From: Caldalkalibacillus salinus
GTDB taxonomy: Bacteria > Bacillota > Bacilli > Caldalkalibacillales > JCM-10596
DNA: 64,000 nucleotides
Assembly: GCF_016745835.1 (NCBI RefSeq)
Contig: NZ_JAERVL010000004.1
Location: 186,001 to 250,000, forward strand
Reading direction: 5' to 3'
A program made the translations under genes and the position numbers. Of this stretch, positions 34,475 through 43,834 are shown in pieces; the first letter of the stretch is position 1, and every line of letters starts with the position of its first letter. The notes under the pieces were generated by a model. The model did no database searches. It was not told the origin of the DNA and saw only the letters and a list, made by a program, of their open reading frames with translations.

Positions 34475-34511
34475 CAATAATCTGTAAAGGAATGTTGTAC
34501 GTGATTAACCT

Positions 34512-34712
34512 TTACGCTCCTGCCTTTTCACGTTCTCTGAATAGAAGTGAAATGCTATATAAACCTGCAAGTCCGACTAGGGAATAGATAATGCGGCTTA
34601 ACCAGCTATCTTGACCGCCAAACAGCGTTGCGACAAGGTCAAATTGGAATAAGCCGATAAGACCCCAGTTGATAGCTCCGATGACAACGAGCAGTAGAGC
34701 CAAACGATCCAT
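34512..34712 (-). CDS. DUF378 small membrane protein (YuzA-like)
   Basis: A 66-residue protein starting MDRLALLLVVIGAINWGLIG, followed by FDLVATLFGG and a second hydrophobic segment (IIYSLVGLAGLYSISLLF). The GAINWGL motif and two transmembrane helices define DUF378, which includes Bacillus YuzA. The start is set at 34712 because AAAGGATG lies just before it; the frame itself is open to 34733. The function of the family is unknown. Confidence 0.85.
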   Translation of the reverse strand: MDRLALLLVVIGAINWGLIGLFQFDLVATLFGGQDSWLSRIIYSLVGLAGLYSISLLFREREKAGA

Positions 34713-34885
34713 TCTGATCATCCTTTCTTTCACGTATTATTGATGATGATGGTACTTTTTATAATATGTGCCAAACTCGCTTTAAACATACAAGTTTTAA
34801 TTAAAGTGTATGCAAGTGGTGGTATATTATGATTGTCATTCCTATTCGTATAATGTCTTACTCATCACTTACTAATACATAAAAG

Positions 34886-34924
34886 AAAAGAGAGGCTAAG
34901 GACGTTAACCTTAGCCTCTCTTTT
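34886..34924 (-). terminator. Terminator of the chemoreceptor gene
   Basis: AAAAGAGAGGCTAAGG and CCTTAGCCTCTCTTTT form a perfect 16-bp stem with a 7-nt loop. It lies 15 bp after the stop of the minus-strand chemoreceptor gene. Confidence 0.92.
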
Positions 34925-34938
34925 ATATTTGCTATTTA

Positions 34939-37902
34939 TTAATCTCTACGGATGTTTCTGAGATTTTGTTTGAAAGAATGTGAGCGACCCGTTTCTGAGT
35001 CGTCTGCACTGTATCCAGATGTGGTCTGATCACGAGCGTCCGTCTTATGGTCTGGCTCTTTTGTTTGATCATGATCTGAATCCTTGTATATGTCTTGGGT
35101 CGACGCAACGGATTCGGAAGCTTGCTCTTGTTCTCTTTTCTTAATTCGTTCCATTAAAGAGCTTCCTTTTTTCTTTTGAGTAGATCTTCTGCCAAAGGTT
35201 TCTTCTACCGTTTGCTTTCTCGGCTCAACCTCTTTTTCCTGTACAGATTTTTGTTCAGTATGATTGTCTAATGAATCTTGTTGTTGCTGTGTAGGCGAAA
35301 GCTGACTGAATGGATCCTTAATCTTAGGCTGATTGTGATCCTCTTGAGACTCATCCTGACTCTGAGGCTGACCTTGTTCTTGATCACGATCCGTTGTGAC
35401 TTGATACAAGTCATGCTTTTCTTGTGAACGACGTTGTTGGCCAAACAGTGTAGGTTGTGGCTTATCTTGTTGTTGTACTTGAGGCTCGTCTTTTGCAACC
35501 TCGCGTTCGTGTTCTAATTTTTGAGTGAGCCCCTCATGTGTGTCTGGGGTGTCGCTTTCTTCTGAGTCCGTTCGCATCGCGACTTTTTGTTCTGGGCTAC
35601 TGTCCTTATCAAGATTTTCTTGAAAGTGGTGTTCTTGCCCATGCTCTTGAGTAATCTCTAGAGAGCTTTGGTCTTTGTTTAATTTTTCATTCTCAGTTAG
35701 AACTGATGGGTCTTCGACTGATCGTTTATCATCAGAAGGCATATCACCTGAAGGATGATCAGTTAATGCTTTTTGATCCTGATCAGACGACATAGCACTT
35801 GCCCCTGTATCAGCTTGCTTATCATTATTTGTCTTTGAGCTTTTATCTGAATGTTGCCCTCTTTGTTTATCTGCCTTCTGCGCTTTTCTATGGGCCATAG
35901 TTGATGTATACACCTGCTGCTTACGTTCGTGTCCCAGATTAAACTTATTCACTTCCCGTAGCAGAAGTTGTGAAATGTCCTGTAGTTGAATAGCAGCATT
36001 GTTGACCTCTTCAATGGCTTTTAAGTGATTTTCACTTGATGCGGCCACTTCTTCAGCAGAAGCAGCGGATTCCTCAGAAATCGCACTGATATCCTGCATA
36101 GCGGAATTAATTTCTTGAGACGAATGATTTAACAGAGAAACAGACTTTTGGACATGATCAACTTGTTCTTCAATTTGCTGCACCTGATTAACAATATCAT
36201 CGAAAGAGGAGCGGGTTAATTTTACGGCTTCACCCTGTTTAGAGCTATAAGAGGTTAATGTTTCAGCCTCACTAGATAAGCTGTTAATTTTAACCCCAAT
36301 CTCTTTTAGGACATTGTAAATGTTAGTGGTTTCCTCTTTTGTCTTCTCAGCTAGTTCTCTAACATCACCGGCAACGATGGCAAAACCTTTTCCAGCTTCT
36401 CCGGCACGAGAAGATTCTATCGCCGCATTCAAGGCGATCAGGTCAGTGCTGTTAGAAATTTCATCGATGGCCTCCACAATGTCTGATATCTTTTGAGAGC
36501 TTTGAGCGACGTCTTTTACGTTAGAAATCAGGTTGTTGGCTAAACGTATGAATTCATTAGACGTTTGATCAAGCTCCGTCATGACACCAAGTCCTTGGTT
36601 ACCTTTACTTGAAGTCATCTGGGCTTGTTCAGATATTTTCTGTGTTGATTGATTAACGTCTTCTAGTTTCGTCACCATTTGCCCTAACATTTTTATACCA
36701 CGTTCTAAGTCTTCTGTTTGACTCTGTGCTCCTGTAGATACCTGCTCAATGGCATTGTTCACTTCGTGTGTTTGTGCTGTTGTTTCTTCGGACACGGCTG
36801 CCAACGTTTCAGAAGAAGAGGAAAGGTCACGTGCCACACGTTGAACTTCTCTAAAAGAGCGCTGAACTTGGTCTGCCATTTCATTAAAGGTAGAAGCAAG
36901 ATCCCCCATCTCATCATCCGTTCGCAGATGAACACGGAATCCCAGGTTACCAGATCCAATAATTTTAGCGCCATCTTGTAAAGTATGTACCGATTTAATG
37001 ATGGAACGTTGTATCCAAAAACCACCAATCAAAAGGGCGGCCAGAATACTGCCAATTGTGACGAATAAAATAACATAGAGGGTGGCTGTTAGTCTCACTT
37101 TACTCGCTCCGATGGCATCCATTTCTTTGCTAAGCTCAGTTGAGATGGCTGCGACATCAGCTTCCATCACGCTTGTAATGTCTGTAAACTTGCTAATCAG
37201 TTCGTGTTGAGAGAAGGTTAATTCAGAGACCTGCAGAAATGATTCTCTGTAATTTTCAAGGTTTCTACTCAAAGTTTCAGCTTGTTGCTGTGATAATCCG
37301 CCACTCGACTGAACAGCTGACTCAAGCGTATCAGCCTGAGTGTTAAAATCCTCTACAAGATCTTGTCTTGGGCGATTAATGAAGTCTTTTTCGATATTAC
37401 GGAGACTGGTCATCTCATTTAAAACACTGATTTGATTAGCATCGCGTGCAAGCAATTGGAACGCTGTAGCATTTTGGACCATCTGTCCGGTGAGCCCTTG
37501 GGACGAGCTAAGCCCTATCTCTTTGCTGTACTCGACTAGACGGCTGAACTCATTTAAATAACTGTTTGTTGAACTCTCTAACGATTCTGCTTTAACCCCG
37601 ATGACAGAGTTATCCGTCATGTTCTTTAAGTCTTGAGCTTTGTCTTGCATGAGTTGGACGTGCTCTTCAACCTCTTCAACTCGATCAATCTCATTATTAG
37701 AAATAAAGTTCAATTCATTAAGCCTTGCTTCATGCATGGACCCCACAATCTCTGTTCCGAGATTATGTGCGTGGTGGATGCGATCCATTTTCTCATCCAT
37801 GCCATTTAATTGTGAGACGATAAAAAAAGTAATGCCTCCAATTACGAGTAATCCAACGACGGAAAATAGTACTCCCATGCGTATTTTGTTTTTTATAGTC
37901 AT
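34939..37902 (-). CDS. Methyl-accepting chemotaxis protein with a long acidic/Gln-rich tail
   Basis: A 987-residue transducer. It has membrane helix 1 (about residues 10-32), an extracellular four-helix-type sensor (33-270), membrane helix 2 (about 273-297, [20 protein letters not shown]), a HAMP domain, then the cytoplasmic coiled coil with the highly conserved tip ([20 protein letters not shown]). The canonical part ends near residue 660. About 325 residues follow that are hydrophilic, low in complexity and rich in Gln, Glu, Asp, Lys and Ser, ending [15 protein letters not shown]. Chemoreceptors rarely carry such a tail. GGGAGGGG precedes the ATG at 37902. The ligand is unknown. Confidence 0.9.
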   Translation of the reverse strand: MTIKNKIRMGVLFSVVGLLVIGGITFFIVSQLNGMDEKMDRIHHAHNLGTEIVGSMHEARLNELNFISNNEIDRVEEVEEHVQLMQDKAQDLKNMTDNSVIGVKAESLESSTNSYLNEFSRLVEYSKEIGLSSSQGLTGQMVQNATAFQLLARDANQISVLNEMTSLRNIEKDFINRPRQDLVEDFNTQADTLESAVQSSGGLSQQQAETLSRNLENYRESFLQVSELTFSQHELISKFTDITSVMEADVAAISTELSKEMDAIGASKVRLTATLYVILFVTIGSILAALLIGGFWIQRSIIKSVHTLQDGAKIIGSGNLGFRVHLRTDDEMGDLASTFNEMADQVQRSFREVQRVARDLSSSSETLAAVSEETTAQTHEVNNAIEQVSTGAQSQTEDLERGIKMLGQMVTKLEDVNQSTQKISEQAQMTSSKGNQGLGVMTELDQTSNEFIRLANNLISNVKDVAQSSQKISDIVEAIDEISNSTDLIALNAAIESSRAGEAGKGFAIVAGDVRELAEKTKEETTNIYNVLKEIGVKINSLSSEAETLTSYSSKQGEAVKLTRSSFDDIVNQVQQIEEQVDHVQKSVSLLNHSSQEINSAMQDISAISEESAASAEEVAASSENHLKAIEEVNNAAIQLQDISQLLLREVNKFNLGHERKQQVYTSTMAHRKAQKADKQRGQHSDKSSKTNNDKQADTGASAMSSDQDQKALTDHPSGDMPSDDKRSVEDPSVLTENEKLNKDQSSLEITQEHGQEHHFQENLDKDSSPEQKVAMRTDSEESDTPDTHEGLTQKLEHEREVAKDEPQVQQQDKPQPTLFGQQRRSQEKHDLYQVTTDRDQEQGQPQSQDESQEDHNQPKIKDPFSQLSPTQQQQDSLDNHTEQKSVQEKEVEPRKQTVEETFGRRSTQKKKGSSLMERIKKREQEQASESVASTQDIYKDSDHDQTKEPDHKTDARDQTTSGYSADDSETGRSHSFKQNLRNIRRD

Positions 37903-38030
37903 CTATCCGCCCCTCCCATTGTCCACAAAAATAAGCTTATCTTATGATTAAGACAAGCTTACATTAATTCCATCATATATTAAAAAATAGTCTCAGTTCA
38001 AATCATTCTTCGAAGAAATCTCCAATTATT

Positions 38031-39431
38031 CTACAAATTTCTCAAGGTGGTTTGAACAATCCCTATTTCTTCCTTATCAATAGTTCTAAAGTCTAGTGTG
38101 AAAGCGTCTTGCACGATACGTCCAACGACAGGAAATGTTGAATTACGCAACGTTTTGGCAAAATGTGACACATTTCTGTGACTTTCGGAGCAAATTTTAA
38201 CGCCCCAAGACGGTATTTTCACTTCCGGCATGGTTCCTCCACCAACTTCAGATTCAAGCGAGACGAGTTCGCAATCATAGCGAGGGTCGTTTAGCGTATT
38301 TATAAATTGGACTGCTTTATCCTTGACTGTCTCAGGTTGATCTAGAATCATGCGGAGTGTAGGAATCGTTTGCTTGGCCTTTTCTTCATCTAAATATGCT
38401 TTTAATGTGGCATGCAAGGCTGCAAGTGTGAATTTATCTACACGAATAGACCTCATCAACTGATTTTTTTTCAAGCGTTGTATATACTCCTTCTTACCAG
38501 CAATAATACCCGCTTGAGGACCACCTAAGAGTTTATCTCCACTAAAGGAGACGAGGTCGACCCCATCACGTAAAACTTCTTGAACAGTAGGCTCACGACC
38601 AATACCATACGGTCGTAAATCAAGGAGGACACCACTTCCTAAGTCTTCAAATACGGGGACCTGGTGTTGGTGTGCGAGAGAGACGAGGTCAGTTCCGGGT
38701 ACAGTTGCTGTAAAGCCTTGTATTACAAAATTGCTGGTGTGCACCTTTAGAAACATGGCTGTCTCTTCTGAAATAGCTCTTTCATAATCGTATAAATGTG
38801 TTTTGTTGGTCGTGCCAATCTCTCTTAGTGTTGCCCCGCTTTCACGCATAATTTCGGATACACGGAAAGAGCCGCCAATTTCAACAAGCTCCCCCCGAGA
38901 AACGACCACTTCCTTATCTTGAGCTAACTCTCTCAGGACTAGAAATACAGCTGAAGCGTTGTTATTACAGACAAGAGCAGCTTCAGCTCCTGTTAGTCGG
39001 CAGATGAGATCCTCAACAAGAGCGTGACGAGAACCTCTTTCTCCGCTATTGAGATCGAATTCAAGATTGGAATAATGGGCTGCGATCTCTGTTAAAGCGG
39101 CTTGGGCCTCGTGGCTGAGGCGCGCACGTCCTAAGTTTGTATGCAGGATCACGCCTGTCCCATTTATCAGTGATTTAAGTGTTGTTTGAGTTAGACTATT
39201 CACCTTCTCACCAATACGTTCAATGATATAGGGAAGGAGAACGGTGTTCTCGCTGAGGTGACCTTCTAGTATCTGCTGTCTGACTTCTTCTGTCACTTCC
39301 TGACAACATGCCGTTAAATTTTCATCACTGATGCCTTCGTCACGAATGAGCTGTTGTAAGGATGGCTGATGAACGAGTTCATGAACAGCTGGAATCTGAC
39401 GTAATAACTGGCGTTGAATGTTTGTAATCAT
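38031..39431 (-). CDS. selA: L-seryl-tRNA(Sec) selenium transferase
   Basis: A 466-residue fold-type I PLP enzyme. Lys300 in VSFSGDKLLGGPQAG is the PLP lysine. GTGVILHTNLGRARLS, FDLNSGERGSRH, VCNNNASAVFLVL and EIGGSFRVSEIMRESGA are hallmark SelA segments. SelA converts Ser-tRNA(Sec) to Sec-tRNA(Sec) using selenophosphate, so the organism must insert selenocysteine. This supports reading the in-frame TGA at 14026 as selenocysteine. AAGGAG precedes the ATG. It is preceded by an unknown gene in the same orientation with a 27-nt gap. selB, selD and the tRNA(Sec) gene are not in the window. Confidence 0.95.
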   Translation of the reverse strand: MITNIQRQLLRQIPAVHELVHQPSLQQLIRDEGISDENLTACCQEVTEEVRQQILEGHLSENTVLLPYIIERIGEKVNSLTQTTLKSLINGTGVILHTNLGRARLSHEAQAALTEIAAHYSNLEFDLNSGERGSRHALVEDLICRLTGAEAALVCNNNASAVFLVLRELAQDKEVVVSRGELVEIGGSFRVSEIMRESGATLREIGTTNKTHLYDYERAISEETAMFLKVHTSNFVIQGFTATVPGTDLVSLAHQHQVPVFEDLGSGVLLDLRPYGIGREPTVQEVLRDGVDLVSFSGDKLLGGPQAGIIAGKKEYIQRLKKNQLMRSIRVDKFTLAALHATLKAYLDEEKAKQTIPTLRMILDQPETVKDKAVQFINTLNDPRYDCELVSLESEVGGGTMPEVKIPSWGVKICSESHRNVSHFAKTLRNSTFPVVGRIVQDAFTLDFRTIDKEEIGIVQTTLRNL

Positions 39432-39458
39432 AAAATAACTCCTTTTACAACGACGAAT

Positions 39459-39848
39459 TTATGATTGCACTGGTAATCCTGTGAGATCAGTATACTGGTT
39501 CACTTTCTCTAAAAATCGATCACTTAGAGGTAAAATAATATCTGTATCCTGGCGGAGATAACGACCGTGTCTGTTCAGAACAACCATTTCTGAAACCTTC
39601 ACTTTATATAATTCTTGACTAAATTGGCTGTGAACTTTCAATTCATCTGCAATATGAAACGTATCCTGAACAGCAGCTGTTCGATATGGGACAATAGAAA
39701 CGATATCATCAAACAGGATATGATACGTATGGTTCGGTTTCTGAAAATAGATTTCTTTGGTAGTGATGGAGGTTTTGAGATGACCCTTACGATGGGACAG
39801 CACTAACTCACCAAGCAGGTGCTTTACCTTTATAAAATGTCGGTTCAT
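39459..39848 (-). CDS. Uncharacterised protein in operon with selA
   Basis: A 129-residue soluble protein that I do not recognise. It starts MNRHFIKVKHLLGELVLSHR and alternates short beta-like segments (HYILFDDIVSIVPYR, LYKVKVSEMVVLN) with polar turns, ending in a helix-like DRFLEKVNQYTDL. There are no cysteine clusters, membrane segments or recognised catalytic motifs. The beta-rich pattern might be a PH-like or SH3-like small domain. AAAAGGAG lies upstream of ATG 39848, and selA starts 27 nt after its stop, so the two are co-transcribed. A link to selenium metabolism is inferred from location only. Confidence 0.65.
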   Translation of the reverse strand: MNRHFIKVKHLLGELVLSHRKGHLKTSITTKEIYFQKPNHTYHILFDDIVSIVPYRTAAVQDTFHIADELKVHSQFSQELYKVKVSEMVVLNRHGRYLRQDTDIILPLSDRFLEKVNQYTDLTGLPVQS

Positions 39849-39870
39849 CTGTTATACTCCTTTTAGAATA

Positions 39871-39893
39871 GTTTATTATATTATATAATAAAC
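39871..39893. promoter_or_regulatory. 23-bp perfect palindrome in the selA-operon/queF divergent promoter
   Basis: GTTTATTATAT-T-ATATAATAAAC is perfectly symmetric and lies 22 bp upstream of the unknown gene that precedes selA and 55 bp before queF. It contains TATAAT hexamers on both strands. It could be an operator that controls both directions, or simply back-to-back -10 elements. It does not match the Fur or PerR box spacing. Confidence 0.55.
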
Positions 39894-39948
39894 AAAGTTC
39901 CAATGGAAAAAAAGAGAACGAGGGAATACAAGGAAAGGATGAAAATGA

Positions 39949-40374
39949 ATGGCGAAAGACACAAATATAGACCATAGTAAATACGCTGATATCCGCTTTG
40001 ATATACAAGATAAGAGTGTGATTTTAGAGGATATTTTAGAAACGATTCCTTATGAGTACCCAGGGAAAGATATAGAAGTCAGTATACCGACATCTGAATT
40101 CACTTCCGTATGCCCGTGGTCTGGATTACCAGATTTTGCTGATATTAATATCACATTCACACCGAATGAGAAGCTTATAGAGATGAAATCACTGAAGTAC
40201 TACTTAACTTCTTACCGAAATGTGGGCATTTATCAGGAGCACGCCACACAGAAAATACTAGATGATCTCGTTGCTTTATGTGAACCTAAGCACATGCGTA
40301 TCGAAGCGTTATGGAATTCGCGTGGTGGACTAGGGACAACCGTTATAGCAGAGTACCCGAAGAAGGATGAGTAA
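39949..40374 (+). CDS. queF: NADPH-dependent preQ0 reductase (short QueF form)
   Basis: A 141-residue tunnel-fold enzyme. The catalytic cysteine and aspartate are in EFTSVCPWSGLPDFADI, and the substrate glutamate is in IEMKSLKYYLTSYRN. QueF reduces the nitrile preQ0 to preQ1 in queuosine biosynthesis. It is shorter than the 165-residue Bacillus subtilis enzyme, and the C-terminal part after WNSRGGLGTTVIAEY is trimmed. No preQ1 riboswitch is visible upstream. A GGAAAGGATG region precedes ATG 39949. Confidence 0.87.
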   Translation: MAKDTNIDHSKYADIRFDIQDKSVILEDILETIPYEYPGKDIEVSIPTSEFTSVCPWSGLPDFADINITFTPNEKLIEMKSLKYYLTSYRNVGIYQEHATQKILDDLVALCEPKHMRIEALWNSRGGLGTTVIAEYPKKDE

Positions 40375-40433
40375 AGGAGATAGAAAGAAGAACAACAGAG
40401 TCTTTAGGACATTAAATTAACTGAGGTGAGATT

Positions 40434-41261
40434 GTGCGCGCAAAAGAGCTACAAGAACATTTACAAGCCGCGTTTGAAACACGTGGTTGGCAAGCACAAT
40501 GGGACCGAGAACAAGATCAGTTTACCATAGATATGGCAGACAAGTCGGAGCCGATCCGAATATCCGTCCCAAAAATGCTCGAACGCATCAATAAAGGAAA
40601 AGAAGACGTAGATACAATAATAAATGAATCCCTAGACAATGTTGAATCCATGATACAGGCGGTGGAAGAACGCCGCAATGTAAGCCTAGAAGGAAATGAT
40701 ACGAAGATATTCCCTGTCATGAGGAGTACGTCTTTCCCCACAGAAACAAAGGACGGAAAACAACTCATTTATGAAGAGCATACTGCAGAGTCACGAGTGT
40801 ATTACGCCATTGACTTAGGTCAAACGTACATTTTGATAGATGAGGATATGATGTACGCATCCCATTGGGAGCAGCAAACCATCAAGGAAAAAGCGTTGTT
40901 TAATCTTAGAAGATTACCTAACGAGGCAAAACAAGACACAGTGAGCGGGAATGTTTTTTATTTTATTAACGTACCAGATGGTTATGCGGCTAGCCGTATT
41001 CTCAATCAGGCTCTGATAAATGAATATGCACAGAAGGTGGAAGGAGATCTATGTATCGCCATTCCGCATCAAGATGTGCTCATATTAGCTGATCTGCGCA
41101 ACACATCTGGGTATGATGTGATGGGCCAAATGGGTTTCCATTTCTATGCTAACGGTCCTATGCCAATTACAGCTTTACCTTTCAAGTATGTAGACGGTCA
41201 GTTAGAACCGATTTTCATCCTTGCGCGTCGCAAAACGGATAAGAAGGACGGAAAGAAATAG
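40434..41261 (+). CDS. ytpQ: DUF1444 protein YtpQ
   Basis: A 275-residue soluble protein of the DUF1444 family. It starts at GTG 40434 after GAGGTGAG, with FPVMRSTSFP, DLGQTYILIDEDM, the FFYFINVPDGYAASRILN-like stretch (FYFINVPDGYAASRIL) and IPHQDVLILADLRN. In Bacillus subtilis ytpQ lies in the ytpPQRST cluster just before murC, ytxG and ytxH, as it broadly does here. The function is unknown. Confidence 0.88.
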   Translation: MRAKELQEHLQAAFETRGWQAQWDREQDQFTIDMADKSEPIRISVPKMLERINKGKEDVDTIINESLDNVESMIQAVEERRNVSLEGNDTKIFPVMRSTSFPTETKDGKQLIYEEHTAESRVYYAIDLGQTYILIDEDMMYASHWEQQTIKEKALFNLRRLPNEAKQDTVSGNVFYFINVPDGYAASRILNQALINEYAQKVEGDLCIAIPHQDVLILADLRNTSGYDVMGQMGFHFYANGPMPITALPFKYVDGQLEPIFILARRKTDKKDGKK

Positions 41262-41355
41262 GACAAGTCTATCTGTGTCAAAATGAGATACACACTCACG
41301 CGATAGTGTAAACCTGACTTTAGGGAACGGTACCATTAGAATAAGCATCATAATA

Positions 41356-41392
41356 AAAGGACGACAAAAGCTACCACTTTGTCGTCCTTTTT
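41356..41392 (+). terminator. Terminator between ytpQ and the SDR gene
   Basis: AAAGGACGACAAA (41356-41368) pairs with TTTGTCGTCCTTT (41378-41390), followed by T6. It works for ytpQ and, on the other strand, partly for the SDR gene. Confidence 0.9.
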
Positions 41393-41430
41393 TACTTTTT
41401 CACTTCATACTGTCCTGCTTTTATAGGTCG

Positions 41431-42567
41431 TTAAACTTGAACGGCAGCAACAACGTTATCTTGATGATCTCCGTGCGCTAATGCAGGTTTGAAGATACGA
41501 ATATAATCTTCTTTTTGTAGATGGAGTAAATTTTTCTTGGCAGCTGTAAGAAGGTTTTTCGTATTTTCTATGGCAAATTCAGGGTCGTTTTGCATATAAG
41601 GCTTATAAACGGACATGAACTTTTCAAAACGCTTGTCCCACATATTTTTGTGATCAATGCTATTCACTAAGGCCATCCCTTTGACCTGAAGAAGCTCAGC
41701 AAACACTTCTAAGAGTAACTGCTTCGTTGGTGCAATGGGGTTAGTCAAATGGTAGATATCGTGCTTACATTCGTTCTCTAACGCAGTCAACATCACTTCA
41801 GCCACATAGTTCACAGGTACAAGGTTGCTTAATCCCTCTGGGTCTCCTTGAATGCTCAGAGGAAAGTAAAACGGATGTTCACAGTTATCCTTTTTTATTT
41901 GTTTCTCGGCTTTACGCTTAAAAAGAGATAATCCTCTCAAGAACCCGTAGATACTGAACTGTGTATCTGCTTCTCCTGTGACAGAATCACCGATAATGAT
42001 ACTCGGACGGAGAATTGTAGTCTGAAAATGCTCGCAACGGCTTGAAATGACAGTGTGCTCAGCTAAACATTTCGATTCTTCATAAGGGTTATTAAAACCG
42101 TTGTCTAAAGGGTGAAGAACCTCTTCTGCTTGCCGTTGGACGCCAGCTGTATAAGCTGTACTCACATAAAAGAAGCGCTCTATTTTTAATTTTTTCGCCA
42201 ATTCAACAGCGTGTTTAGTGCCTATGACGTTAACACGATGCAAGGTATCTTTCAGTTCTGTATCAAATTTGACGAGCCCTGCTATATGGTACATGGCCTC
42301 GATCGGACCTAATTGATGCCATTGATTCGGAATATTATCAGGTTCTATATCGGTTAAATCGCCTTCTAATACAATCATTTGTTTGACTTCTTCTTGGTTA
42401 TATAAATCATTCACTCTATCTAAGGCTGATAAGGAGCCACTTTCTCGGACAAGCAGTACAGGCATATACCCAGCTTTAATGAGTAAGCGTACAAAAAAAC
42501 GACCTAAGAAACCAGTCCCTCCAGTCAGTAAAATCTTCTTTTTACTTTCATTCATTCGTGATAACAT
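41431..42567 (-). CDS. Extended SDR, acyl-CoA/thioester reductase-like
   Basis: A 378-residue extended short-chain dehydrogenase with the NAD(P) motif LLTGGTGFLGRFFVRLL, VSTAYTAG in the active-site strand and the catalytic Tyr-Lys in NPYEESKCLAEH. The overall pattern, with a large C-terminal substrate region, is that of the NAD_binding_4 group (fatty acyl-CoA reductases and the reductase domains of carboxylic acid reductases and peptide synthetases). The start is set at 42567 because AAAAAGGAG lies just before it; a further in-frame ATG exists at 42588. It is monocistronic. The substrate is unknown; a long-chain acyl thioester is the best guess. Confidence 0.8.
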   Translation of the reverse strand: MLSRMNESKKKILLTGGTGFLGRFFVRLLIKAGYMPVLLVRESGSLSALDRVNDLYNQEEVKQMIVLEGDLTDIEPDNIPNQWHQLGPIEAMYHIAGLVKFDTELKDTLHRVNVIGTKHAVELAKKLKIERFFYVSTAYTAGVQRQAEEVLHPLDNGFNNPYEESKCLAEHTVISSRCEHFQTTILRPSIIIGDSVTGEADTQFSIYGFLRGLSLFKRKAEKQIKKDNCEHPFYFPLSIQGDPEGLSNLVPVNYVAEVMLTALENECKHDIYHLTNPIAPTKQLLLEVFAELLQVKGMALVNSIDHKNMWDKRFEKFMSVYKPYMQNDPEFAIENTKNLLTAAKKNLLHLQKEDYIRIFKPALAHGDHQDNVVAAVQV

Positions 42568-42801
42568 ATCATGCTCCTTTTTGTACATTGATAGTATCGG
42601 CTATATTAGTGTAACATGCTTTCTAGTGCTTGAACATAAAAATTGTGACAAAAATAGAGAATATGTGACAAGACTATTAACGGCTATTTTGAAACATTTT
42701 TGTAACGCACACCGTCTAGTATTTGTGGTTGTGTTTAAGATTTAGTCTCTCGTGATATGAGAACAATAAAATCACTGTAGATAACGGAAAGGGTGGAGAT
42801 G

Positions 42802-43686
42802 ATGAAAAGATTAAAACTATGGATAGGCGTCACGCTATTATTAGGGAGCATGGTAATGGCCTCAGCATGTGGGCAAACAAATTCCACTATTGGAGACCCT
42901 GGTACAGGAGAAGGAGACGATAGTGAAAATAAAAACTTACCTGTTGAAACGAGCTTGAAAGTCTCCCAGGAGGAAAATGTACTCCAATTTGAGATTGAGC
43001 TTGTTAATAATAGTGGAGAGAGCATTGAACTCCCATTTTCCTCAGGGCAACAATTTGAAGTGATCGTCTACGATGAGAATGACGAGGTCTTGTATCAATA
43101 TTCTGAAGGTAAGAGCTTCACGATGGCTTTAGAAAATTTACAGTTAGAAGCTAATGAAAGTGAAGTGTGGACTGATGAATGGACGATCGAAAATGATGTG
43201 ACGGCTGGCGATACACTTACAGTTGTAGCCGATGTGGTCATTGCAGAACAAGAAGATTATGCTATATCAGCAGAACAGCTTCAAGTTACTGAGACTGTGA
43301 TCTTTGAGGATACCCTTGATTCTAATGCTGGAGTAGAGGAGGGGACTGAACAAGAACAGGAATCAGATACCGCTTTGCAAAATGATGCCTTTCGTCATAT
43401 AAAGATTGAGGGAGATCATGGAAAGTATACGATTACTGGAGAAGCGAGAGTATTTGAAGCTCAATTTCATTACGCAGTAACGGACGGTCACACGTACTTC
43501 GCAGAAGGGACCACTCAAACAACGGACGGGGCACCTGCCTGGGGTGAATTTAAAATTGATATTGAGTTAAAAGAACAGAACCTACCGCTTAATGGTACTT
43601 TAACATTAGAGCTCTATGAGGAAAGCGCCAAGGATGGTTCACCGACGAACCAACTTGCGATACCGCTCGAAACTTTTGCACCATAG
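42802..43686 (+). CDS. Lipoprotein with BsuPI and Gmad2 domains
   Basis: A 294-residue predicted lipoprotein. It starts MKRLKLWIGVTLLLGSMV with a lipobox ASAC, so Cys at about residue 23 would be lipidated. Residues 50-160 resemble the intracellular proteinase inhibitor BsuPI fold (LQFEIELVNNSGESIELPFS, FEVIVYDENDEVLY). The C-terminal 100 residues resemble Gmad2, the immunoglobulin-like domain of spore germination proteins (ITGEARVFEAQFHYAV, APAWGEFKIDI). GGGTGGAG precedes the start, which could also be the GTG at 42793 or the ATG at 42799. It is probably an envelope protein, perhaps linked to sporulation or germination. Confidence 0.82.
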   Translation: MKRLKLWIGVTLLLGSMVMASACGQTNSTIGDPGTGEGDDSENKNLPVETSLKVSQEENVLQFEIELVNNSGESIELPFSSGQQFEVIVYDENDEVLYQYSEGKSFTMALENLQLEANESEVWTDEWTIENDVTAGDTLTVVADVVIAEQEDYAISAEQLQVTETVIFEDTLDSNAGVEEGTEQEQESDTALQNDAFRHIKIEGDHGKYTITGEARVFEAQFHYAVTDGHTYFAEGTTQTTDGAPAWGEFKIDIELKEQNLPLNGTLTLELYEESAKDGSPTNQLAIPLETFAP

Positions 43687-43723
43687 CAGAGAAAAAAGAT
43701 AGCCTGTTTGTATATCAACGATG

Positions 43724-43765
43724 AAAGAGGTCAACAATAGACAGATATTGTTGACCTCTTTTTTA
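43724..43765 (+). terminator. Terminator after the BsuPI-Gmad2 gene
   Basis: AAAGAGGTCAACAAT (43724-43738) pairs perfectly with ATTGTTGACCTCTTT (43747-43761), followed by T. Confidence 0.92.
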
Positions 43766-43834
43766 TTTTGTATAGATCACGCCCTTATATGGGAACGATA
43801 ATGATTAAAAAGTCATGCTGGATGGTGAGTATGG

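Noticed and set aside
39871-39893. Fur or PerR box
   Set aside because: The half-sites do not match the TGATAAT or TTATAAT 7-1-7 patterns of those regulators.
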